Assembly (NCBI GenBank): GCA_049840475.1
Contig: JASGKX010000001.1
Coordinates: 620,001-684,000, forward strand
Length of the DNA: 64,000 bases
Direction: 5' to 3'
From: JBGVSA01 sp049840475
GTDB lineage: Bacteria; Pseudomonadota; Gammaproteobacteria; Burkholderiales; Rhodocyclaceae
How positions within the stretch are numbered: position 1 is the stretch's first letter; the number at the start of each line of letters is the position of its first letter. The translations under genes and the position numbers were made by a program. The notes beneath the pieces were generated by a model that saw only the letters and a program-made list of their open reading frames with translations, was not told the DNA's origin and ran no database searches. Below, one piece after another: positions 26,815 through 34,678 of this stretch.

Positions 26815-28596
26815 TTACCTGCCGGGAAGGTAACGCCCAACGCTGGCCAACGTGTCGTCGGCCAGTTTCGGGAGCATGTCGTACAGCGGACTCGACGTCA
26901 GCGAACCATCGGCGGCCAAGACGGTGGATACGGCAGGCCAATTGGGTTGGTTCGGATCAACGCGGACCACCCAGGCCTCCGGCCCGGAGCGCTCGTCCAG
27001 CAGCTTGCGCAAGGCTCCTTCCTCCGCTTCATCTTCGCGGAGGAAGCGACACGGGATATCGTAAGCCTCGAACAGCTTCTCCCAGTTGGGGAAGCCAAGC
27101 CCGGTTTCGGGGTCGCAGCCCAGATAGGCCCCGTTGAAGAATTTCTTCTGCGTAGCGCGGATCGAAGCGTAGCCTTGGTTCTCGAGCAGGAAGATCTTGA
27201 TCGGCAGCGAAAAACGCTTGATGACCGCCAACTCCTGGAGGTTCTGAGCAAACCCGCCTTCGCCTTCGGTGAGCACCACACGTCGGGAGCGATCAGCAAA
27301 AGCGGCCCCGATGGCGGTCGCCAGTCCGTACCCCATGCTGGCATGGGCGGCACTGGTTGTGGCCAACTGCCCGGGCGCTACTTCATAGCTCTGCAGCGCC
27401 CCCGTGAAAGAGCCGCCACTGGAGCACAGGGCGAGCACATCGGAAGGTTGCGTCGCCCGCGAAAGATTCCCCAAGAAGCGGAACGAGTTGACATACCCAG
27501 GGCCGCTCGTATTGACCGCCTCGAGTACGGGAACCCGTGCTCGGACCTCCCGCACGTAGTCGCCCCATCCGTCCTTATCCTCCCACTGCAACCCTTGCAG
27601 CAATGCGGAAAGCGCGGCGTCGGGAGACGCGAGCACCTTGCTGTGGCTCGGCGGGCCAATACGATCGAGTTCAGCCTGGGACGGAAAGACATGCACCATT
27701 CGTGCTTGCGGTGCGTACTCCCGGTAGTTGAAGCCGGTCTGCTGCAGATCGAGCTGGGCGCCGAGAACAAGGACGACATCCGCTTGTGCCAAAATCAGAT
27801 TCGCAGCCCGCTGACCACCCCAAGTCCCCGGCCGTCCAGCAAAGATCGGAGATCCAGTGGGCAGTCGATCAATAGCGCTCGTCGTGGTGGCAACGGGCAG
27901 GCCCAAACGCTCTAGTACGGGCAGCGCGTTTTTGGCGGCCTCTCTGCTCACTAGCCCGCCAAACAACACCAGGGGACGTCGTGCACCGTTGAGCAACTTC
28001 CTCATGCCGACGACATCGTCTTCTCGGGGGGCGATTTCCAGGCAGGCGATAGAACCCAGCTCCCCGCAAAGCGCGTCGCGGTCGACCGCTGCGCCCTGGA
28101 CATCGAGGCACACTTCGATGACGACGGGTCCAGGATGCGGGCCTTGGGCGAGGCGCACCAACGACAGGAAGCGCGAGCGCGAGATCGGCGCACGCAGACA
28201 CTCGCTGCGCACCGAAACCGGAGCGCAAATTGCGCTCCCGTCCACCTCTTGGACGCCGCGCTGCCGCTCCGGATGCGTCAATAGATCGGTGGACTTCACC
28301 TGCCCGGCGATGACCAGAAGTTCACGATGCTCGACGTAGCATCCGGCCACTGCGGTGACGACGTTTGTCAGCCCCGGTCCGGTTGTCACCAGCGCAAAAG
28401 CCCGCCGGCCGTTCTGGGCACATTGATTGAAATGCTCCGCGGAAATACCGGCGGAAACTTCATGGACGACGGGAATGCACTCAAAACGGTTACGAACCCC
28501 GTCCAACAGATGCATGATGCCACCGCCCGCAACAAAGAAGCAGTGCGTGTAGCCGAGCTCGACCAGCCACTCCCCAAGCAGTTCTGAGTACTTCAT
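26815..28596 (-). CDS. Thiamine-diphosphate enzyme, YerE/acetolactate-synthase-like
   Basis: A 593-residue three-domain ThDP enzyme of the acetohydroxyacid-synthase family. The catalytic Glu lies in PVVHEVSAG (E46). The C-terminal cofactor motif reads TEGEGGFAQNLQEL...LLENQGY, with GEGG in place of the usual GDGG, a conservative D-to-E change at a metal ligand. The start MKYSELLGEWLVELGYTHCFFVAGGG resembles LPS-locus ThDP enzymes such as YerE, which add a two-carbon unit from pyruvate to a CDP-3,6-dideoxy-4-ketohexose. ddhABC lie upstream in the same operon, which supports this role. The ATG shares one base with the upstream stop. Confidence 0.8.
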   Translation of the reverse strand: MKYSELLGEWLVELGYTHCFFVAGGGIMHLLDGVRNRFECIPVVHEVSAGISAEHFNQCAQNGRRAFALVTTGPGLTNVVTAVAGCYVEHRELLVIAGQVKSTDLLTHPERQRGVQEVDGSAICAPVSVRSECLRAPISRSRFLSLVRLAQGPHPGPVVIEVCLDVQGAAVDRDALCGELGSIACLEIAPREDDVVGMRKLLNGARRPLVLFGGLVSREAAKNALPVLERLGLPVATTTSAIDRLPTGSPIFAGRPGTWGGQRAANLILAQADVVLVLGAQLDLQQTGFNYREYAPQARMVHVFPSQAELDRIGPPSHSKVLASPDAALSALLQGLQWEDKDGWGDYVREVRARVPVLEAVNTSGPGYVNSFRFLGNLSRATQPSDVLALCSSGGSFTGALQSYEVAPGQLATTSAAHASMGYGLATAIGAAFADRSRRVVLTEGEGGFAQNLQELAVIKRFSLPIKIFLLENQGYASIRATQKKFFNGAYLGCDPETGLGFPNWEKLFEAYDIPCRFLREDEAEEGALRKLLDERSGPEAWVVRVDPNQPNWPAVSTVLAADGSLTSSPLYDMLPKLADDTLASVGRYLPGR

Positions 28597-29327
28597 CAAA
28601 GGTCACCCGTTTTCGCCAGAAGCTGGTGGATGTCACGGATGGAATCAATCCACATCCGCTCACCTTGCAACATCACGCAACGCATCCTGTCGTGGTTGGT
28701 CAGCCAAAAGAAAAAGTCGTATTCAAGGCTCGGCGACGGCGCTGTGGCCTGAGCGCGGAACTCTTCGGCGAGCGCCAGCAGTTGGCCTACGCGTCCCCAA
28801 AGGTCGCCCCCGAATACATGCAAAGGATTAGCAGGAACGGGGCTGCTGTAGTTTGAAATCCCTTTGACCTTGCTGTTGTAAACGTCAACGATTAGCCTGG
28901 GGAATCTGCTGGTGAGTGCTGCCGCGCTGATATGCACCGAGGATTCCCATTCCAGGGCTTCCCTGTGAGGTTCAGAAAACTCGTCGAAGAAGATATCTGG
29001 ATACCCAAACTGGACCAGCGCGTTATGGTCAGCAGCTCCTCGCAGCGCATGTGAGAATTTCTCGAACGTATTGGCGCACGGGCCACAAGCCTGGATGTGA
29101 ATAGGCACGGGGTAAGGCAGCCCGGCCACTTCGGCTTCCAGCGCGGCCTCTTGTCCGTCGTCGCACAACAGGGTAACGCTTGCGGGCATGGACGAACGGT
29201 GGCACTTCAGATACAGCAGAAAATGCACGAGCAGACTACGGTCCTCGCGGATTTTCATCAGGGGCTTGGGCCGCCCCTCGTTATCGTAGGCAGGTCCGCC
29301 GCAGAAGAGATAAAGCGGGATATTCAT
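28596..29327 (-). CDS. Degenerate sugar-phosphate nucleotidyltransferase-like protein
   Basis: A 243-residue protein that looks like a shortened NTP-transferase. The signature loop reads FCGGPAYDNEGRPKPLMKI (about 8-26), keeping GG and RPKP but lacking the normal GTRLxPLT stretch. VQFGYPDIFFDEF (about 106-117) would hold the metal-binding Asp (D111), and MWIDSIRDIHQLL at the C-terminus matches the WIDIGTPEDL region of RfbF-like enzymes. It overlaps the IMPase gene by 4 nt. The substrate is unknown; a polyol or cyclitol phosphate is suggested by the two genes upstream. It may also have lost catalysis. Confidence 0.6.
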   Translation of the reverse strand: MNIPLYLFCGGPAYDNEGRPKPLMKIREDRSLLVHFLLYLKCHRSSMPASVTLLCDDGQEAALEAEVAGLPYPVPIHIQACGPCANTFEKFSHALRGAADHNALVQFGYPDIFFDEFSEPHREALEWESSVHISAAALTSRFPRLIVDVYNSKVKGISNYSSPVPANPLHVFGGDLWGRVGQLLALAEEFRAQATAPSPSLEYDFFFWLTNHDRMRCVMLQGERMWIDSIRDIHQLLAKTGDL

Positions 29328-30145
29328 TGTGCGTCGGCCCTCAGACTGTCATTACGAAAAGTGTGCAAAGCCAAGCCTTGTTCCGTTTTCAGAATCTGCT
29401 CCGCGCCTTCAAGAAAACCAGCTTTCGTCCCGGCCACGAGGGTGATGCTCTGCCCCGTGATGGCGTACTTGACGGGAATCTGCCTGGACGCCAGCACCGG
29501 CAAAAATGCGATGGCATCCCACACGCGGATACCATGGCCGACGAATGCCATGTGTCTGCCACAGAGCAACTGATAGAGACCTGCGCAGGCGGAACCATAC
29601 CGATACATCCCCGCTGACTCGGCGTCGATCAGGTCCTGCAACGCCCCGCGGGCTTGCCGTGCCTGCTTGTCCTGCTTCGGCGGATAGGCGTAATAGACCG
29701 TCCCGTGTTCACTGGCCCCGGCCAACGGCAAGGGCTGGGAATACAGGCTTTGCCCAGCTTCAAGCACGATGTACTGATTGTGTTCAGGCACCACGATGAC
29801 GGCGCCGTCCAGACGTCCGTTCCGCATGTGGGCCGCCATGTAGCCATAGTTCGGCATCGCCAGTGCATGGTTGTTCGATCCGTCCAGGGGATCGACGATC
29901 AACCATTCACCTTCCCATATTTCGCCGGTATCCAGCGCTTCGTGCCCGCCCTCTTCGGACAGCAAACGGCATCCGGGGAGCCGCTCGGCGACGAACTGCT
30001 CGGAGATGCGATGCAGCCTCATGTCCAGCTCCGTGACGACATCGCGACTCTGGTTGTCTTTCACTTTCTGAACCGTGCGCGTCTGTTGCGAATTGCGGGA
30101 GCTAAACGCACACGAGACTCGGGCAGCAAGGTTGAGTAGCTTCAT
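29324..30145 (-). CDS. Inositol-monophosphatase-family phosphatase
   Basis: A 273-residue lithium-sensitive-phosphatase-fold enzyme. The metal ligands are visible: E64-E65 in LLSEEGG, DPLDGSNNHALAMPNYG (D85, D88, with the DPLDGS motif), and WDAIAFLP near residue 206. The first 20 residues have no signal features. The family removes phosphate from inositol, sugar or nucleotide (PAP) substrates. It overlaps both neighbours by 4 nt, between a polyol-phosphate dehydrogenase homologue and a nucleotidyltransferase-like gene, so it probably acts on a related phosphorylated polyol or cyclitol. This last point is inference. Confidence 0.8.
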   Translation of the reverse strand: MKLLNLAARVSCAFSSRNSQQTRTVQKVKDNQSRDVVTELDMRLHRISEQFVAERLPGCRLLSEEGGHEALDTGEIWEGEWLIVDPLDGSNNHALAMPNYGYMAAHMRNGRLDGAVIVVPEHNQYIVLEAGQSLYSQPLPLAGASEHGTVYYAYPPKQDKQARQARGALQDLIDAESAGMYRYGSACAGLYQLLCGRHMAFVGHGIRVWDAIAFLPVLASRQIPVKYAITGQSITLVAGTKAGFLEGAEQILKTEQGLALHTFRNDSLRADAQ

Positions 30146-31248
30146 ACGATTTCCCTGCGGAGAAAACGGACGGCGTCCGCATAGTGTCTGGCAACAAACT
30201 CGGACTCAATGCTCTGCTCGTCCAAACCAAGGTGGTATTTCAGGAATGCTGGAATGCCAAACTCCTCGAGTTCGGAAAGCTGGACATAGTCCCTGTCGTT
30301 CTTGTCGGCATAACACAGGGCTGCCGCGATGCCAGCCGTCAGATACGTTGGGTTGACGCCGGTGGACAGCAGCAGCCTCAATGCGCCCATCAACCGCCCT
30401 GAAGGATGCAGCTTTCGCAGCGGCTCGCGAGCAACGCGCGAAACGGGGTCGAATAGCAGGCGATTCGAGAATCGGCGCACTTCCTTGATCGCATAGGACT
30501 CGATGAAGTGATGGTCGTAGGGCGTTACCATCTTGAGCGCGCACAGCAGTTCATCGATCACACCGTCGACGGCGCGCTGGATCGCCGGCTTGGCCAGCGC
30601 CTCATGCAGGTAGGTGCAGCCCGCCATATGTCCCAGATAAGCGGCGATGCAATGTGGCGTGTTGTGGATGTAGAGCTTGGCGTCCCATTCCTGATTCAAG
30701 CGCTCCACCGGTAGCCAGCGGACGTCCGGCAGCAAGCGCTCCAACGACGGATCCAACTCAGGCGGACGCTGAAGATAGAGCACACCATTTTCGGTGTGAA
30801 TGGCATAGGGATCGCGAACAAGGTTGTCCGGCGACGCCGTCGAAGAAGTAATAACGTCCGGCACCCCGAAATAGACCGCATTCAGTCCGTACGATTGCTT
30901 GATCCAATCAACCGTGATCGGGTCGTTCTCGAGACTGAAAATCGGGCAGCGCAGCTTTTCTATTCCGGCGGGTAGCCGCGTTGTGTTGCGCGGCCCTACC
31001 GAAATGAATGCTATGTCGTACTGCAGGGGCTGCAGCGCGTCAAAAGTCGTGGCAATACGATGCGGCCGGACCCACTTTTCCAGCAATTGCTCGCCATCGC
31101 TCATGAATGAAAGAAACCCCCCGCGCGAGGAGATTCCATTCACGAGATCCGGTGAAGCATCCAGGATATCCAGTTCAAATGCGTCCAGAAGCCAGGGGAC
31201 AAAACCCCGGCCAATTGCGCCACCGCCAACGATTAGAGCCCGAGCCAT
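30142..31248 (-). CDS. Mannitol-1-phosphate 5-dehydrogenase-like polyol dehydrogenase
   Basis: A 368-residue member of the polyol-specific long-chain dehydrogenase family. GGGAIGRGFVPWLL (8-21) matches the MtlD start, and the catalytic motif KxxxxNxxH is intact at K191, N196 and H199 in DAKLYIHNTPHCIAAYLGH. The enzyme family interconverts a ketose phosphate and a polyol phosphate with NAD(H). No phosphotransferase mannitol genes are nearby, so the gene likely serves polysaccharide synthesis. It is separated from ddhC by 208 bp but overlaps the phosphatase gene by 4 nt. The substrate (mannitol-1-P or another) is not known. Confidence 0.8.
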   Translation of the reverse strand: MARALIVGGGAIGRGFVPWLLDAFELDILDASPDLVNGISSRGGFLSFMSDGEQLLEKWVRPHRIATTFDALQPLQYDIAFISVGPRNTTRLPAGIEKLRCPIFSLENDPITVDWIKQSYGLNAVYFGVPDVITSSTASPDNLVRDPYAIHTENGVLYLQRPPELDPSLERLLPDVRWLPVERLNQEWDAKLYIHNTPHCIAAYLGHMAGCTYLHEALAKPAIQRAVDGVIDELLCALKMVTPYDHHFIESYAIKEVRRFSNRLLFDPVSRVAREPLRKLHPSGRLMGALRLLLSTGVNPTYLTAGIAAALCYADKNDRDYVQLSELEEFGIPAFLKYHLGLDEQSIESEFVARHYADAVRFLRREIV

Positions 31249-31456
31249 GTGCCTGTTTCCTTGCTGTAGAGGGTGGTCAACCGTACTTCTGGCACGCGTG
31301 CGCCGATAACGCCACGAACGCGTGACGTCTGCGCTAGTGCGCCGTCACGAGACCGAGGGTCAACTGTCGTTTCATGCTGCATGGCGCACCACCGGATGTT
31401 TGAAATCAGCCAAGGCCGACCCTGTAGTTTTGACGAGAAGATTCGTGGCGCCTGGA

Positions 31457-32794
31457 TCAAAAATTCACCCCCAGGAAAGTCTCGATTTTCTCCACAGTGA
31501 AATCGAGCATCTCCTGTGTCAGCCCAGGGTAAATTCCCACCCAGAAGGTCTGATTCATGATGATGTCGGTGTTGGTCAATTCACCGCTGATGCGGAAATT
31601 GCGACCAATCATGTACGGCTGGCGCGTCAGATTACCGGCGAACAGCAGACGAGTGCCAATCTTGTTTTGATCGAGATACTGCAGCAGATCCACCCGATTG
31701 ATACCTGCTTCGGGCTTGATCGTGATGGGGAAGCCGAACCACGAGGGATCGCTGTTGTTGGTGGCTTCCGGCAGGATCAGGAATTCAGCGCAGGACTGCA
31801 GCTTTTCCTTCAAGTATGCGAAGTTCCGCTTGCGGGCCTCGATGAGTTTCGGCGCCTTTTCCAACTGCGCCAGACCGCATGCAGCCTGCATATCGGTAAT
31901 CTTGAGGTTGTAGCCCAGGTGCGAGTAGGTGTACTTGTGGTCATACCCTTCCGGCAGGCTGCCCAACTTCCAGCAGAAACGCTTGCCACAGGTGTTGTCT
32001 TTGCCCGGCGGGCAGTAGCAGTCGCGTCCCCAGTCACGGAACGATTCGGCGATCTGCTTGAGGCCGGGATCGTTGGTGAAGACAGCGCCGCCCTCGCCCA
32101 TGGTGATGTGGTGTGCCGGGTAGAAGCTGAGCGTCCCGATGTGACCAAAGGTGCCGACGAGCTTGCCATCGTAGGTCGAACCCAGCGCGTCGCAGCAATC
32201 CTCGACCAACCACAGTCCGTACTTTTCGCACATCGCCTTCACGGCGGCGAGGTTGTACGGGTTGCCCAGCGTGTGGGCCAGCATGATTGCCTTGGTCTTC
32301 GGCGAGATCGCAGCCTCGAGCTTCGTCACGTCAATGTTGTAGGTGCCCAGTTCAACGTCCACGAAAACCGGCACAGCACCGAATTGCAGGATCGGATTGA
32401 CGGTCGTCGGGAAGCCCGCCGCAACGCCAATGACTTCGTCCCCTGGACGGATGGCACGCTCGCCCAACTTGTGCGAAGTCAGCGTCGCAAAGGCCAGTAA
32501 GTTCGCCGACGAGCCAGAGTTGGTGGTGATCAGGTGACTGACGCCAATGAATGATGCCAGGCGCTTTTCGAATTCATCGTTGAAGCGGCCGGTAGTCAGC
32601 CATCCATCGAGGGACGCCTCGACCATCAGCTTGAGCTCTTCACCGTCGATCACTTTGCCTGACGGAGGCACAACGCTCGTGCCGGGCACGAAGGCGCGCG
32701 GCTCATACTGGACGCGAGCATATTCATCGACCAACTTGGCGATGTCTTGGCGCAGGGCTGTGAGTTTTTCGTTTCTGTCTTGCATGGTGGTCAT
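31457..32794 (-). CDS. ddhC: CDP-4-keto-6-deoxy-D-glucose 3-dehydratase (RfbH/DdhC)
   Basis: A 445-residue PMP-dependent, iron-sulfur enzyme (E1) that removes the 3-hydroxyl of CDP-4-keto-6-deoxyglucose. It has the aminotransferase-like fold but carries His in place of the PLP-lysine in YPAHHITMGEGG (around residue 220), the hallmark of this family. Cys residues for the [2Fe-2S] cluster appear in EDCCDALG and CYCPPGKDNTCGKRFC. Its ATG shares one base with the ddhB stop. The normal partner reductase (DdhD, E3) is not present in the window. Confidence 0.95.
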   Translation of the reverse strand: MTTMQDRNEKLTALRQDIAKLVDEYARVQYEPRAFVPGTSVVPPSGKVIDGEELKLMVEASLDGWLTTGRFNDEFEKRLASFIGVSHLITTNSGSSANLLAFATLTSHKLGERAIRPGDEVIGVAAGFPTTVNPILQFGAVPVFVDVELGTYNIDVTKLEAAISPKTKAIMLAHTLGNPYNLAAVKAMCEKYGLWLVEDCCDALGSTYDGKLVGTFGHIGTLSFYPAHHITMGEGGAVFTNDPGLKQIAESFRDWGRDCYCPPGKDNTCGKRFCWKLGSLPEGYDHKYTYSHLGYNLKITDMQAACGLAQLEKAPKLIEARKRNFAYLKEKLQSCAEFLILPEATNNSDPSWFGFPITIKPEAGINRVDLLQYLDQNKIGTRLLFAGNLTRQPYMIGRNFRISGELTNTDIIMNQTFWVGIYPGLTQEMLDFTVEKIETFLGVNF

Positions 32795-33891
32795 CAATCG
32801 TTCTGAGGCAGATGTGCCGGGGTATGTATGTACGCTTCGATCTGGCCAAGCGTGAATGTGCGCATGTCCTCACCATCGAGCCATGCGCGCTGCCATTCGC
32901 AGATTCGCTGCAAGGTCGAATGCAGGCGCCAACGCGGATGCCAGTCCATACGCTGACGCGCTTTGGAACAGTCGAGCTTGAGGTAATTGGCTTCGTGGGG
33001 AGCGTTGGCGGGCGCATCAATGCGATAGCGCGCTTGCGGCCCCCACATTGCCACCATTTTCTCGACGATCCACGACACCGGTCGTGCGTCTTCGTCGTGG
33101 GGGCCGAAATTCCAGCCCTCGCTGAATGCAGCGCCGTCGTGGTACAGGCGTTCGGCAAGCAGCAGGTAACCAGACAGGGGTTCAAGCACGTGTTGCCACG
33201 GACGAATGGCGCCAGGGCTGCGGATTACGACCTCCTCGTCGGCAGCGATGCCGCGAAGGATATCGGGAATCAGACGATCCAGCGCCCAATCCCCCCCGCC
33301 GATCACGTTGCCGGCACGGCCGGATGCCAGCGCCACACCGTGCTCGTTCCAGCGCGCAGGGGAGAAGAAGGAGTCGCGATAGGCCGACGTCACCAGTTCC
33401 GCACACCCCTTGCTGTTGCTGTACGGATCATGGCCGCCCATGGGTTCGTTCTCGCGATACCCCCACGGCCACTCGCGGTTCTCGTAGCACTTGTCGCTGG
33501 TCACCACCACCACTGAACGCACACCGCCAACACGGCGCACGGCTTCGAGAAGGTTCACCGTGCCCATGACGTTCGTCGCATAGGTCTCAACGGGATGCTC
33601 GTACGAGTACCGCACGAGCGCCTGCGCAGCCATGTGGATTACGACTTCAGGCTGGGCCTTGCGCATGCATGCAGTGAGCGCTTCGAGATCGCGTACATCG
33701 CCGGTAACAGACGACTCCATGCCCTGGGCAACCTTGGCGACGTCGAACAAGCTGGGTGAAGTCGGCGCAGGCAACGCGTAGCCGGTCACACGGGCGCCAG
33801 CGGACTCCAACCATAGCGACAGCCAGCTTCCCTTGAAACCGGTGTGCCCAGTCAGGAAGACACGACGACCGCGCCAGAATTCGGCATTCAT
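32794..33891 (-). CDS. ddhB: CDP-glucose 4,6-dehydratase
   Basis: A 365-residue SDR that converts CDP-glucose to CDP-4-keto-6-deoxyglucose. The start MNAEFWRGRRVFLTGHTGFKG carries the NAD-binding GHTGFKG. VVVTSDKCYEN and PYSNSKGCAE supply the catalytic Thr/Asp and YxxxK, and ASGRAGNVIGGGDWALDR is the typical RfbG signature. The ATG at 33891 overlaps the ddhA stop (ATGA); a frame extended upstream runs through ddhA and is spurious. Confidence 0.96.
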   Translation of the reverse strand: MNAEFWRGRRVFLTGHTGFKGSWLSLWLESAGARVTGYALPAPTSPSLFDVAKVAQGMESSVTGDVRDLEALTACMRKAQPEVVIHMAAQALVRYSYEHPVETYATNVMGTVNLLEAVRRVGGVRSVVVVTSDKCYENREWPWGYRENEPMGGHDPYSNSKGCAELVTSAYRDSFFSPARWNEHGVALASGRAGNVIGGGDWALDRLIPDILRGIAADEEVVIRSPGAIRPWQHVLEPLSGYLLLAERLYHDGAAFSEGWNFGPHDEDARPVSWIVEKMVAMWGPQARYRIDAPANAPHEANYLKLDCSKARQRMDWHPRWRLHSTLQRICEWQRAWLDGEDMRTFTLGQIEAYIHTPAHLPQND

Positions 33892-34658
33892 TTCCAGACC
33901 TTCCATGGCGCGCGCCCCGCTTCCCAGAGGCCTTCCAGATTGACCTTGTCGCGCATGGTGTCCATCGGCTGCCAGAAACCACTGTGGAAATAGGCTTCGA
34001 GCTGGCCTTGTGTCGCCAATGCTTCCATCGGCTCGCGCTCCCAAATGGTCTCGTCACCTTCAACCAGATCGAGCACCTTGGGCGACAACACGAAGAAGCC
34101 GCCATTAATCCAGCCGCCATCACCGTTGGGTTTTTCGAGAAAGGACTTGACGTTGGTGCCGTTCAGATCGAGCGAACCATAGCGCCCCGGAGGTTGCACT
34201 CCGGTCACCGTCGCCAGCTTTCCATGCCGCTGGTGGAAGGCGATCAGCGCGCCGACGTCCACGTCCGAGACACCGTCGCCATACGTCATGCAGAAGTCGT
34301 CTTCGCCTACGTGCTGGGCGATGCGCTTCAGACGTCCGCCGGTCATGGTGCTCTCGCCGGTATCGACCAACGTCACGCGCCACGGCTCGGCCTTCTTGTG
34401 GTGCACCTGCATGGTGTTTTCGCGCATGTCGAAGGTGACATCGGACATGTGCAGGAAGTAGTTGGCGAAATACTCCTTGATCAGGTAACCCTTGTAGCCG
34501 CAACAAATGATGAAGTCATTCACGCCGTGGCTGGAATAGATCTTCAGGATGTGCCACAGCATCGGCTTGCCGCCGACCTCGACCATGGGCTTGGGTTTAA
34601 CGACGGTCTCTTCGCTTAGCCGTGTTCCCAATCCGCCCGCCAGAATGACTGCTTTCAT
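33888..34658 (-). CDS. ddhA: Glucose-1-phosphate cytidylyltransferase
   Basis: A 256-residue nucleotidyltransferase (RfbF/DdhA) that makes CDP-glucose from CTP and glucose-1-phosphate. LAGGLGTRLSEETVVKPKPMVEVGGKPM is the family signature region, MTYGDGVSDVD holds the metal-binding Asp, and NGGFFVLSPKVLDLV and QPMDTMRDKVNLE close the fold. It is the first of three genes, ddhA-ddhB-ddhC, with overlapping stops and starts, and begins 20 bp after a large membrane-protein gene. Confidence 0.96.
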   Translation of the reverse strand: MKAVILAGGLGTRLSEETVVKPKPMVEVGGKPMLWHILKIYSSHGVNDFIICCGYKGYLIKEYFANYFLHMSDVTFDMRENTMQVHHKKAEPWRVTLVDTGESTMTGGRLKRIAQHVGEDDFCMTYGDGVSDVDVGALIAFHQRHGKLATVTGVQPPGRYGSLDLNGTNVKSFLEKPNGDGGWINGGFFVLSPKVLDLVEGDETIWEREPMEALATQGQLEAYFHSGFWQPMDTMRDKVNLEGLWEAGRAPWKVWK

Positions 34659-34678
34659 TGCCTTGCCTTTCGATGCAA

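Noticed and set aside
25701..27137. 478-codon plus-strand frame
   Set aside because: Antisense to the SDR and ThDP genes; its composition is low-complexity Arg/His, with no domain.
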